Of a DNA stretch of 64,000 nt, positions 1 to 8,190 are shown one piece after another (positions within the stretch are counted from its first letter, which is position 1; every line of letters starts with the position of its first letter). The stretch spans positions 48,401 to 112,400 of the forward strand of contig CACYVC010000012.1 in the NCBI GenBank assembly GCA_902777835.1. Direction: 5' to 3'. Position numbers and translations under genes: made by a program. The notes under the pieces were generated by a model that was given only the letters and a program-made list of their open reading frames with translations, was not told where the DNA came from and did no database searches. The stretch comes from an uncultured Bacteroidales bacterium. Its GTDB lineage: Bacteria; Bacteroidota; Bacteroidia; Bacteroidales; Muribaculaceae.

Positions 1-2
1 TG

Positions 3-467
3 GTGCAGTTGCCTAACGGCGAAATCAACGACGAATTCTACGTCCTAGAGTACCCCGATTGGGTGAATGTCATAGCAATCACTCCTGACGACCACTTCGT
101 CTTCGTGCGTCAATACCGATACGCCCTTGACATTGACTCCATTGAGCTTTGTGCTGGTGTCATTGAGCCTAACGAGACCCCTGAAGATGGCGCTCGCCGC
201 GAACTCCTCGAGGAAACTGGCTACGGTGGTGGCCAGTGGCAAGAGTTCATGACAATAGGGCAAAATCCCAGCACCTGCAACAACCTTACCCACTGTTTTA
301 TAGCCACTGGAGTTACACGCCTGCAAGACCAGCATCTCGACCGTACTGAGGATATTGACGTTGTCCTGCTCACACGCGAGCAAGTCCTCGAAATGCTCAA
401 CAGCGACACCCTCAAGCAAGCGCTAATGCTTGCACCACTCTGGCGCTACTTCGCCACCAACAAATGA
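3..467 (+). CDS. Nudix hydrolase, ADP-ribose pyrophosphatase-like (5' truncated)
   Basis: Hydrolyses a nucleoside diphosphate linked to another moiety, most likely ADP-ribose (family knowledge). The full Nudix box GX5EX7REUXEEXGU is visible as G-VIEPN-E-TPEDGAR-RELLEETGY around residues 52-74, so the Mg-binding helix is intact. The later 'GQNPSTCNN..HCFIATG' stretch resembles the NudF-type ADP-ribose branch. The reading frame runs off the left edge; the GTG at position 3 is probably internal, and some 20-40 N-terminal residues are missing compared with the family. Substrate is inferred. Confidence 0.85.
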   Translation: MQLPNGEINDEFYVLEYPDWVNVIAITPDDHFVFVRQYRYALDIDSIELCAGVIEPNETPEDGARRELLEETGYGGGQWQEFMTIGQNPSTCNNLTHCFIATGVTRLQDQHLDRTEDIDVVLLTREQVLEMLNSDTLKQALMLAPLWRYFATNK

Positions 468-507
468 AAAGAGTAATTACTCTACTAAGTGTGAACTATA
501 ATAACCC

Positions 508-1110
508 ATGCGAAAAACCATCATCGACTCAATTCTTGCAGGCATCTGCATCTCGCTCGGCGGTGTTGTATTCCTCAAAGTGGGAGGCATCGTCGGAGCA
601 GTACTTTTCTCCTTTGGCCTAATCTCTGTAGTGTGTTACAAAATGAAACTCTACACTGGTGTGAGTGGATTTGTCGAAACAAAGCAAGACTGGATAGAGT
701 TGCCTGTAGTCATCATTGGCAACATAGTGGGATGCGCTCTCGTAGCAGCAGCTATCAAGACTGCAATACCCGAACTAGTGGAAAACGCTAACAAAATCGT
801 TGAAAGTCGGCTCGACAAAGGGTTCGGGAACGTGATGCTGCTTGCTGTTTTCTGCGGATTCATTATGACAACTGTTGTGAACTTCGCACGGCAAAAGAAC
901 TGGCTGCCACTACTTTTCGGCATTCCTCTGTTCATCATGTGCGGATTTGTGCATAGCATTGCCGATGCATTTTATTACACTCTAGCCATGGAATGGAGCC
1001 AATGGACAACATCAACATTCATAGTTTACTTAGCATCAATCATTGGCAACTTCATTGGCTGCAACCTCTACCGAACCCTTCAACTCGCCGCACCAAAACA
1101 AGACAAATAA
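508..1110 (+). CDS. Formate/nitrite transporter (FNT)-like membrane protein
   Basis: About 200 residues with six hydrophobic segments. The N-terminal pattern (ILAGICISLGG, then a second segment ending in KLYTG) resembles the first two helices of FNT channels, where a similar LFTG turn occurs. FNT proteins pass formate, nitrite or related small anions. This protein is shorter than the usual 260-290 residues, so it is either a compact relative or a divergent member; the substrate cannot be read from sequence. It starts 40 nt after the Nudix gene and may be cotranscribed with it. Confidence 0.6.
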   Translation: MRKTIIDSILAGICISLGGVVFLKVGGIVGAVLFSFGLISVVCYKMKLYTGVSGFVETKQDWIELPVVIIGNIVGCALVAAAIKTAIPELVENANKIVESRLDKGFGNVMLLAVFCGFIMTTVVNFARQKNWLPLLFGIPLFIMCGFVHSIADAFYYTLAMEWSQWTTSTFIVYLASIIGNFIGCNLYRTLQLAAPKQDK

Positions 1111-1168
1111 AAAGGTGGTGATGCAATGCCAAAAAATCACAAAAACCATCTCACAGCGAGAGAATTGT

Positions 1169-1199
1169 TTTGACAAAACGACAAAAAAACATAACTTTG
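1169..1199 (+). promoter_or_regulatory. Bacteroidota-type promoter of the SPOR-like lipoprotein gene
   Basis: TTTG at 1169-1172, 19 nt, then TAACTTTG at 1192-1199: an exact match to the TTTG-N19-TAnnTTTG consensus of the Bacteroidota primary sigma factor. The ATG at 1220 lies about 15 nt beyond the expected start point. Confidence 0.75.
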
Positions 1200-1219
1200 C
1201 AGTATAAAATCATTTTGTT

Positions 1220-1726
1220 ATGACAAAGTATCTATATATCATTGTGGCTGCTGCGATTGCAACGATGCTGTGGGCATGTCACACTAATGAAAAAAACTAC
1301 CGTGATAGTTATGAGAAGACCGTTGAACTTAACCGCACAGGCGAGCGTGGAGAGCAGTATCAACAGGATCTTGCCGAACGCACTCACAAAAACTACGTGG
1401 TTGATGGTGACAGCATACGACTAAAGCATCTCCGTTTCACCGTAACCGACGACAAACGTGAGGTTGCAAAAAAATATGGTGTGGTAGTGGCTGAGTTCAG
1501 CCAGGAATTCAATGCCCTGAGCTGCCGCGACCGTCTGCGCCAGCAGGAGAATCTGCCAGCCTACGTGGTATGTGTATATATTAAGAAAGAGAAAACCTAC
1601 TACGTTATAGCCAAAGGCTTTGATGATCTCTCAGTAGCAGCAATATTTGCCAAGAACCCCGAGAAATACATGAAAATGAAGGTGCTGGTTCCTATGGCAT
1701 GGGTGCTCGCTAACGCAACTCCATAA
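1220..1726 (+). CDS. Lipoprotein with SPOR-like domain
   Basis: Residues 1-20 form a lipoprotein signal peptide with lipobox LWAC (Cys20). After a charged linker, residues about 75-165 have the beta-alpha-beta pattern of SPOR domains (GVVVAEFSQEFNA..RDRLRQQ..PAYVV..KKEKTYYVIAKGF), which bind denuded glycan strands at division sites. SPOR assignment is by pattern and moderately sure; a role in cell-wall maintenance is inferred. It lies 13 nt upstream of menA on the same strand, so both probably share the promoter at 1169. Confidence 0.6.
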   Translation: MTKYLYIIVAAAIATMLWACHTNEKNYRDSYEKTVELNRTGERGEQYQQDLAERTHKNYVVDGDSIRLKHLRFTVTDDKREVAKKYGVVVAEFSQEFNALSCRDRLRQQENLPAYVVCVYIKKEKTYYVIAKGFDDLSVAAIFAKNPEKYMKMKVLVPMAWVLANATP

Positions 1727-1739
1727 AAGTGAATTAAAG

Positions 1740-2636
1740 ATGAAACAAGTAAAGATATGGCTTGAGGCAATGCGACTTCGCACATTGCCTGTGTCAATAA
1801 GTGGTGTGCTTATGGCGATAGGCATCACAGCGTGGCAAGGAAGATTTCAGTGGCAGCCTGCGGTGCTGTGCCTCGTATTTGCACTCCTGGCGCAGATAGC
1901 GTCAAACTTTGCCAACGAATACTACGACTACAAGAAAGGCTCCGACAAGAAAGGACGCGTGGGGCCACGACGCGGTGTGACCGAGGGCGACATAAAGCCT
2001 ACCACCCTGCGCAATGTCACATATTTGACATTGGCCATAGCTTGTGCTGTAGGATGTTGCCTTATTCCTTACGGTGGATGGAAAATCATCCCTGTGGGAG
2101 TGCTCATCGCCATTTTTGTGCTCGCCTATAGTGCAGGGCCCTATCCCCTATCCTATCATGGACTGGGAGAACTCACAGTGTTCATCTTCTATGGCGTAGT
2201 GCCTGTTATTGCCAGCTACTATGTCATTAGTCAAAGCATCGACGCTCTTGCAGTGCTGGCTTCAATGACCATAGGTTTCATGGGGGTCAACGTGCTGCTG
2301 GTGAACAACTACCGTGATATGGACGACGACAAAGAGGCAGGCAAGAACACTGCTGTAGTAATTTTTGGACGGCAACTGGCTTCGGCAGCGTATCTTTTTA
2401 ATGGGTTTATTGCCATAGCCATGCTCTCGCCGCTATGGGTTATTGCTTTTCTTAACGACAAGATAATGCTTCCAAAATGGATATTTTGGGCTCCAGCAAT
2501 CTATCTTGTGATGCACGTGGTGATTTGGGCAATACTAAACCACAACACAGGCGCAAAACTCAACCCACTGCTCGGCCTCACAGCCATCAACATGCTCATC
2601 TTCACCATCATCATGCTATTGGCGTTCACGATATAG
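1740..2636 (+). CDS. menA: 1,4-dihydroxy-2-naphthoate polyprenyltransferase
   Basis: Integral membrane UbiA-family enzyme that attaches the polyprenyl chain to 1,4-dihydroxy-2-naphthoate, the membrane step of menaquinone synthesis. The first Asp-rich motif is visible at residues 56-69 (NFANEYYDYKKGSD) and the second as NNYRDMDDDKEAGK near residue 190; both bind the Mg-prenyl diphosphate. About eight to nine hydrophobic segments; the length of 298 matches the family. No other men genes are nearby. The start ATG overlaps nothing and follows the lipoprotein stop by 13 nt. Confidence 0.93.
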   Translation: MKQVKIWLEAMRLRTLPVSISGVLMAIGITAWQGRFQWQPAVLCLVFALLAQIASNFANEYYDYKKGSDKKGRVGPRRGVTEGDIKPTTLRNVTYLTLAIACAVGCCLIPYGGWKIIPVGVLIAIFVLAYSAGPYPLSYHGLGELTVFIFYGVVPVIASYYVISQSIDALAVLASMTIGFMGVNVLLVNNYRDMDDDKEAGKNTAVVIFGRQLASAAYLFNGFIAIAMLSPLWVIAFLNDKIMLPKWIFWAPAIYLVMHVVIWAILNHNTGAKLNPLLGLTAINMLIFTIIMLLAFTI

Positions 2637-2653
2637 TTTCTCTAGTCTTTGTA

Positions 2654-2714
2654 GAGGACGAAAGGACAAGAGGAAAAGAGGACATACATTATGCATTGTG
2701 CATTATGCATTGTA
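2654..2714. repeat. Heptad-phased tandem repeat (purine-rich, then TTATGCA class)
   Basis: The region between the convergent menA and LRR genes can be cut into 7-nt steps: four purine-rich units, then TTATGCA, TTGTGCA, TTATGCA, TTGTAAT. It ends one base before the LRR stop codon. It belongs to the dispersed heptad repeats described in the findings. Confidence 0.65.
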
Positions 2715-2715
2715 A

Positions 2716-4068
2716 TCACCTCTCTCTGAAGTATTTCTTCATGTCATTGATTTCATCATGCTTTAAGGTCTTGGTGGTGCCATCTTTCATGCGCACAATG
2801 AATCGCAGGTCGCTAGAATTGAAGTTAAACGACAAGTTGTTGAAGTCTTCCTCACGCTTGCTCAAAGCCTCACTTAGACTCACAGTTTTGAGATTGTTGC
2901 AAAATTCAAAGTTTATTATTTCCATGTGCTTGAACGAGTCGGGCAGATAAACACTCTCTAATTTTGAATTGCTGTAGAATGCGCCCTTATCTAAAGTCTC
3001 AAGCTTTGTGCCAAAGTCTACAGAGGCAAGGTTGTAGCAGCCATTGAAAGCGCTCTCGCCAATAGAAACCACTTCGGTCATTGTGATAGAAGTGAGCAAG
3101 TTGCAACCATAAAAGGCCATAGAGGCAATCTTCTTGACAGTAGCGGGCACGGTGTAGTCACCAAGTTCCTTGCTTGGGGGGCAAGCAATGAGTTGTGTCA
3201 TGTCTTTTGAGAAGAGAATGCCATCTTGCACGGTAAGGTACTCGCTGCCCTCTGCCACCCTATACTCCTTCAATGCGCCACACGATGAGAACGGGTTGCT
3301 TTTCAGCCAACTGAGCGACGCTGGCAAGGTAACCTGCTCTAGAGCACGGCAGTTGTTGAAGACATTATCGCCGATTTCGGTAACCCCCTCGGGCAATTCA
3401 ATCTCAACAAGAGAAACGCAGCTTGAGAACACATTGCGGCCTAATTTTTGCAGTCCCTTGGGCAGACTGATGTGTTTCAGATTATTGCAATATGCAAAGG
3501 CACTGTTGTCTATAAACTTCACCGACTGTGGCAGCGTGATGCTCTCAAGCGACTTGCAGTCGCTGAAAGCACAGTCATCAATTTTCACAACACCTTCGGG
3601 CAAATTCACCTCAGTGAGTTTGTAGCACTCCTGCAGAAGCCGATCAGACACCAGCTCTATGCCCTCAGGGAAGGTGAAAGACGTGAAACTCTCACAGTTC
3701 TCAAAGGCACTGTAGCCAATCTCCTTAACGCTGGAGGGAATATCGATTCCCTTGAGTTTTTTGCAGTTGCAGAAGGCCCAAATGTCAATCTTGGTCAAAG
3801 TGTTTGGCAATTCAACCTCAGTGATGTCCTCACATCCAAAAAATGCCCAACCACCTAATGTGGTAACAGTGTAGGTGACGCCATCATGTGTTACATAGGC
3901 AGGAATAACAAGTTTGCCTTTAGGCAAATGGTTATCATCAATCTTGCGTACCTTTACGCTATTATCATCAAGGGCAGTATATTTTAAGCCATTCTGTATA
4001 AACTCCACTTGCGCCGTGACAGCAATGGCAACCATCGCCAAAATAATGCTAGTTAAACTTCTTCCCAT
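2716..4068 (-). CDS. BspA-like leucine-rich-repeat secreted protein
   Basis: Residues 1-20 are a Sec signal peptide ending near VTAQ. The rest is a run of LRR_5 (BspA-type) repeats of about 23 residues, with the recurring pattern 'I-x-x-x-A-F-x-x-C-x-x-L-x-x-I-x-L-P', from about residue 60 to 410. Such proteins are surface-exposed or periplasmic and often mediate adhesion in oral and gut Bacteroidales (family knowledge). There is no T9SS sorting domain and no lipobox, so the final location is unclear. It has its own promoter (4104-4134) and is separated from the upstream gldN operon by a terminator. Confidence 0.88.
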   Translation of the reverse strand: MGRSLTSIILAMVAIAVTAQVEFIQNGLKYTALDDNSVKVRKIDDNHLPKGKLVIPAYVTHDGVTYTVTTLGGWAFFGCEDITEVELPNTLTKIDIWAFCNCKKLKGIDIPSSVKEIGYSAFENCESFTSFTFPEGIELVSDRLLQECYKLTEVNLPEGVVKIDDCAFSDCKSLESITLPQSVKFIDNSAFAYCNNLKHISLPKGLQKLGRNVFSSCVSLVEIELPEGVTEIGDNVFNNCRALEQVTLPASLSWLKSNPFSSCGALKEYRVAEGSEYLTVQDGILFSKDMTQLIACPPSKELGDYTVPATVKKIASMAFYGCNLLTSITMTEVVSIGESAFNGCYNLASVDFGTKLETLDKGAFYSNSKLESVYLPDSFKHMEIINFEFCNNLKTVSLSEALSKREEDFNNLSFNFNSSDLRFIVRMKDGTTKTLKHDEINDMKKYFRER

Positions 4069-4103
4069 AATAATACTTTGTCTAACAGGTTAATGAAAAC
4101 ATG

Positions 4104-4134
4104 CAAATTTAGTCAAATTTCTTTATTTCACAAC
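4104..4134 (-). promoter_or_regulatory. Promoter of the LRR protein gene
   Basis: On the minus strand: GTTG (4131-4134), 19 nt, then TAAATTTG (4104-4111), close to the Bacteroidota consensus. The expected transcription start is about 30 nt upstream of the ATG at 4068. Confidence 0.6.
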
Positions 4135-4144
4135 CCTTTTGCCA

Positions 4145-4189
4145 CAAAAAAGCATCATGCACACAACTCTGAAACGAATTGTGTGCATG
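4145..4189 (-). terminator. Rho-independent terminator of the T9SS operon
   Basis: Perfect 11-bp inverted repeat CATGCACACAA (4156-4166) / TTGTGTGCATG (4179-4189) with a 12-nt loop. Reading leftwards it is followed by a run of six T within a few bases, as expected for termination after gldN (stop at 4220). Confidence 0.75.
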
Positions 4190-4219
4190 TGATGATGTGG
4201 ATTAAATATATTTCCCAGG

Positions 4220-5359
4220 TCAGCGCTTGCGGTTGCGCACTGAGCGTCCAGCGCCTTGGTTGCTGCTACTCTGTTTGGTTTTTTGCGTTTTCTTTTTGGT
4301 CGTTTTTTTCTTGTTGTCTTTGCTGTCGCTATTGCTACCACGCTTGGTCTTGACGCTCTTGCTAGAGTCTTTTTTCTCCTCTTGGACTGTAGCGGTTGCG
4401 CCTTCTTCTACTAGAGTCTCGCCGTTCTGCTCTGCCTCAAGTTTGCGCTTTGCTTCTACTTGTGCCTGCAGTTCCTCGCGAGTAGGTGCCCACAGGTTTT
4501 TGTCGAAACGGTGCAAGCGCTCCTCAATGCTGTCTTGAGCGTGCTTGAGAGCAACAGGGTCGGGATAGAGCTGCATGAGCGACTGGTTGCGCAGATTCTT
4601 CACCTTGTAGATGTCGCCTGTGTACATGTTGAGTTTGAAGAAGTCGTCAAGGTTGTAGCGAGTGAGGTTGTTATCGTCATCTGTGAAGATGTACTGCTGA
4701 GCGATATAAGGCCTGATGTCGTTGAGCTTAACCCAGAACATTGGGAATGGGATGGGCTCGCCGCCATAACCATCCTCACGGTAAAGCACTGGACAGAGGG
4801 CATCAACACGTGAGCGCATGGCATTGGTGCGTGTGTCAAACTCCCATTTCTCAATGATAAAATATTTCAGAATCTCGTTGCCAGGGATATCGGCATCCTC
4901 AATAGCATATTTGGGGTTCTTCTCGGTGCTCCCCTTTGCCTCGCTGTAGAGGACATGGAAACGATCAAACATCTCAGCGACCTTGATTTTGTACTCATCG
5001 GTAAACATCTCGCGTCCATCAAGATACTCATAGGCGCTGATCTGGTTGTTGGCGAGAAGTCGCATAATGATGAAGAACATGCTCTGGCCATCCTCGTTGG
5101 GTTCTTCGGGATAATAGAGGGCGGGATTCTTGCCTTTTGTGAGGTCGAGAGAGCGATACACCACTTTTGTCCATTGCAAATCGGCCTCGCTAGGTTCCCT
5201 TTGCTCATAGAAAGCCTGTTGGCGTCCAGTAATCTTTACTTGGCCCTCGTCTTTCTTGTCTCGACGGTCATCACCGTTCTTTTTCACTACCTGAGCTGTG
5301 GCTCCAGCGGTCGCAAAAGCAACAATCAGTCCCAGCACTATATATTTAAGATACTTCAT
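4220..5359 (-). CDS. gldN: T9SS ring-associated protein GldN/PorN
   Basis: Periplasmic component of the type IX secretion system that, in Porphyromonas, forms outer-membrane-associated rings with PorK (family knowledge). Signal peptide at residues 1-22 (MKYLKYIVLGLIVAFATAGA). The central domain (about 60-310) has the typical GldN features, including 'WEFDTRTNAMRSRV', 'FPMFWVKLNDIR' and 'YTGDIYKVKNLRNQSLMQLYPDP'. I chose the ATG at 5359 over an in-frame codon 24 nt upstream because it begins the signal peptide. The last 60 residues are an unusual Lys/Ser/Thr-rich basic tail (KKTTKKKTQKTK). Last gene of the operon, before the terminator at 4145-4189. Confidence 0.93.
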   Translation of the reverse strand: MKYLKYIVLGLIVAFATAGATAQVVKKNGDDRRDKKDEGQVKITGRQQAFYEQREPSEADLQWTKVVYRSLDLTKGKNPALYYPEEPNEDGQSMFFIIMRLLANNQISAYEYLDGREMFTDEYKIKVAEMFDRFHVLYSEAKGSTEKNPKYAIEDADIPGNEILKYFIIEKWEFDTRTNAMRSRVDALCPVLYREDGYGGEPIPFPMFWVKLNDIRPYIAQQYIFTDDDNNLTRYNLDDFFKLNMYTGDIYKVKNLRNQSLMQLYPDPVALKHAQDSIEERLHRFDKNLWAPTREELQAQVEAKRKLEAEQNGETLVEEGATATVQEEKKDSSKSVKTKRGSNSDSKDNKKKTTKKKTQKTKQSSSNQGAGRSVRNRKR

Positions 5360-5422
5360 TATTATGAGTTTAAGATTAAACAAAAGTATATTATTGTAGT
5401 TCCTAAAAGAGTTCTTAATAAA

Positions 5423-7000
5423 TTAGTTCACAACCACTTCCATTGGTGATATCTCACGTGTCACTCCATCGGGGCCAGTCGCCTTGATGCGAGTAATGAA
5501 AAATCGTGTGCCTCGCTTCATGCGGCGGAAACTAGTCTTCTGGCGCTCAGAGAACTGGCTACCATGCGACACCTCAGGAATCGCCTCACCCATTGAACCA
5601 AAGGTGAGAGTCTCGAAGCTCACAACAGTAAACTCTATATCGAGCAAACCATCGTCGATTGCGGCATGCAGACCACTAACACCAAGCAGTGTACCCTTTG
5701 CCAGCGGCTTACCACCTTTATAGCGGTTATCTTGTCCTAAGTTGATGTAGGCTGTTGGGTCAGGCAACTTACGAGCTTTGAAGGTAGATGTTCCAACATT
5801 GGTCCTCACACCATCAATTTCAACCGATACCGAAATCTCACAGTTCACACCCACTTGCGAAGGCCGCGCTATCCATCCATCGCCACTCTTTGTGAGTGTT
5901 CCGTTTGTCATAGTGGCGCTCACGGTGCCATTGCCAATTCCAGGTACAGAGATTGATACAGGGTTGTCGATACCTGTATAGAACACGTTCATCATAGTGG
6001 CGCTCACGGTGGCGATTGGGTCGATAACAGTATAACTCGACTTGAAGTCACGCTTAATGAGCTGACCGTCTTGTCCCACAACTTCAATGTAACCAGAGTA
6101 ATCGAAATTACCCGACTGGCTGGCGGTGACCTCATAGAGTCCCCTATTGTTGCTCAGTCTAGAACCATTGACATACACCACTGGACGCTGTGTAGAGTCG
6201 ATAGCAGCAAGCACAATCTGCGATTGATACTTTGAGCCGCGCATCACTACCCTAGATTGAGGAATGACAAATGCATCTACCCAGTTAACCTTCAAGTCAC
6301 TGAGGTCTTCCACATTAGTGAGTTTAAGCAGATGATTGAGCACCTCACCCTCGGCATATCGCACATCGTTCTGCAACTTACTTAACAGCGAAATGGCTGC
6401 CACAGTAGGCATATTCTCAAACATCGACTCTTCCCAAGTCTTCTTGTTGCTGATATCGGCATTTACCTTGAATGGCTCGGTAGAGAGTGCCTGCTCAATA
6501 TTGCGCAACTTATCGGGGTCGTCAACATATTTAGAGATGTAGCTTTTAAAGCGGTTGATGCGCATTCGCAGTTCGTTACCCCGCTTGGTATCGGGCGAGA
6601 GCATCACTATAGTAGCGGCATCAAGGTTGTCGCGGTTTTTGATATGATCCACATCAGCCGCTGGGCCGTCAGCCTCTTTTACAATCATCAATTTGAGTTG
6701 GTCGATGTAGTCATAAAGACTGTCAGTGACATTTCTCACCTCGTTACCCGAGTTCATCAAGGGCAAACCGTGTTCTTGGTCTTCGTTATAAAAAGCCTGG
6801 AGTTGAGCCATTATCTGCATGTTGCGCGCGGTGATAGTGCGGTTAGAACGCTTCAAGCCTTCTTCCACCTGGCTGAAGCCGTTGAGCACATCGTTCGACA
6901 CATTGAGCGCAAGCATGGCCGTCAAGACGATATACATAAGGTTTATCATCTTTTGGCGTGGCGACATTTTCGCCAGTGACTGATTTTTTCCAGTAGCCAT
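5423..7000 (-). CDS. gldM: T9SS/gliding motor protein GldM/PorM
   Basis: Inner-membrane protein whose single N-terminal helix pairs with GldL to form the proton-driven T9SS motor, and whose long periplasmic part reaches the GldK/N ring. Residues 17-35 carry the hallmark MINLMYIVLTAMLALNVS segment. The periplasmic part of about 490 residues has a helical N-terminal domain (about 40-220) and beta-rich domains towards the C-terminus. Length of 525 is normal. Begins 15 nt after gldL and ends 63 nt before gldN: one operon. Confidence 0.96.
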   Translation of the reverse strand: MATGKNQSLAKMSPRQKMINLMYIVLTAMLALNVSNDVLNGFSQVEEGLKRSNRTITARNMQIMAQLQAFYNEDQEHGLPLMNSGNEVRNVTDSLYDYIDQLKLMIVKEADGPAADVDHIKNRDNLDAATIVMLSPDTKRGNELRMRINRFKSYISKYVDDPDKLRNIEQALSTEPFKVNADISNKKTWEESMFENMPTVAAISLLSKLQNDVRYAEGEVLNHLLKLTNVEDLSDLKVNWVDAFVIPQSRVVMRGSKYQSQIVLAAIDSTQRPVVYVNGSRLSNNRGLYEVTASQSGNFDYSGYIEVVGQDGQLIKRDFKSSYTVIDPIATVSATMMNVFYTGIDNPVSISVPGIGNGTVSATMTNGTLTKSGDGWIARPSQVGVNCEISVSVEIDGVRTNVGTSTFKARKLPDPTAYINLGQDNRYKGGKPLAKGTLLGVSGLHAAIDDGLLDIEFTVVSFETLTFGSMGEAIPEVSHGSQFSERQKTSFRRMKRGTRFFITRIKATGPDGVTREISPMEVVVN

Positions 7001-7015
7001 TTGCTAAAAACTATA

Positions 7016-8155
7016 TTATTCTACATTATTGTTAGCCATCAAACCATTATTGTCGTCGGGCTGAGGCATGTTAACTGGCGGCATGGTTGGCATAGCGCCA
7101 GGCATAGGCTGGTACATGTTCACCGTCATGGCGTTGATCATCTTCTCATATACCGAGTTGAGTTGCTTCATGTAGTGAGCCATCTTCTCGGTTTCGTCAC
7201 AATAGCGTGCACTCTCAGCAGCCGACTTCTCATACATGTCGCGAATATCCTTCAAACCGCTGTTCACACGGTCGATGCTATCAAGTTGCGACGAAATGCT
7301 CTTGAGCTGTATCTCATAGATTGTATTCAGGCCAGTGACATTGCGGTTCAGAGCCTCCATTTGCTCCACATAGCCTGTGGTGTTCTCCGAGATGTTCTGA
7401 CTGTTGCTGGTGATAGCCTCATAGCTGCCCAAAAGCTGCTGCTGAACCTCATTGAGAGCGGTAGTAGTCTCTCCCAAGCGCTGCATCTGCTCACTGATAG
7501 TGGCCATCTGGCTCAGATATTGCTGGGTGGCCTCAGTGAGCTCGGCCATCTTCGAGAGCTGGTCGCTAGCAGCATTCATGCGGGCGATACTTTCACTCAG
7601 CGACTGAGTCTCCTCATCGGTAAGTTGGAGTCCTTGAGGCAGTCCCATAACGGCTTTAACCTCTTCTTGGCTCATGGTAGCGATAGCATCGGCAACCTCA
7701 GGACTTGCCACCACGGCAGGCCCACCATCACTAGGCAACTCGTTGATGTGTATTGCTGTGCCTGGCGATTGTGGCTGTGCAGGAGCTTGCGCCGCAATGG
7801 CAACCTCTCCACCCTCGGCACCATTAATGTCGCCATTGATGGTGATATTGCCACCAGGACCACCGACAAAGTCGGGTCTATCTTCAGGGTCACCACTATC
7901 AAGAATGGGGAACACATCTTCCCAGTGATACTCTTTCTCGGGACGTTCAAATGCTGTGATGATAAACATCAAGACCTCGGTACCCATGCCTATCGTCAAG
8001 AGCAAGTTACCCATAGGGAGGTGCAAGATTTTAAACAGCGCACCCCAAATCACGATAGCTGCACCGATACTATAAGCGAAGTTGAAAAAGCGCTGTGTTA
8101 TCATTTGCCTTTTCCTCTTGCGCTGAATTTTTGTAGTTTGATTGTCAGTAGCCAT
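7016..8155 (-). CDS. gldL: T9SS/gliding motor protein GldL/PorL
   Basis: Inner-membrane motor stator subunit. Two transmembrane helices lie at about residues 24-44 and 50-70, containing a Lys in helix 1 (ALFKILH) and the conserved Glu60 in helix 2 (GMGTEV), residues linked to proton coupling in GldL (family knowledge). The following 'FERPEKEYHWEDVFP' is typical. The C-terminal cytoplasmic part is long (total 379 residues, longer than short GldL forms of about 215-310) and largely coiled coil (about 190-330), with an intervening Gly/Ala/Pro-rich linker. Confidence 0.95.
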   Translation of the reverse strand: MATDNQTTKIQRKRKRQMITQRFFNFAYSIGAAIVIWGALFKILHLPMGNLLLTIGMGTEVLMFIITAFERPEKEYHWEDVFPILDSGDPEDRPDFVGGPGGNITINGDINGAEGGEVAIAAQAPAQPQSPGTAIHINELPSDGGPAVVASPEVADAIATMSQEEVKAVMGLPQGLQLTDEETQSLSESIARMNAASDQLSKMAELTEATQQYLSQMATISEQMQRLGETTTALNEVQQQLLGSYEAITSNSQNISENTTGYVEQMEALNRNVTGLNTIYEIQLKSISSQLDSIDRVNSGLKDIRDMYEKSAAESARYCDETEKMAHYMKQLNSVYEKMINAMTVNMYQPMPGAMPTMPPVNMPQPDDNNGLMANNNVE

Positions 8156-8190
8156 ATTATTGCTATGTTATGAGTTATTGTCGTTGAGAA

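Noticed and set aside
4227-4538. Open frame opposite the gldN basic tail
   Set aside because: A Leu/Phe/Ser-rich product arising from the Lys/Ser-rich codons on the other strand; composition artefact.
7001-8173. Long open frame opposite gldL (390 codons)
   Set aside because: It mirrors the coding bias of gldL, has no recognisable motif or signal, and no promoter or ribosome site of its own.
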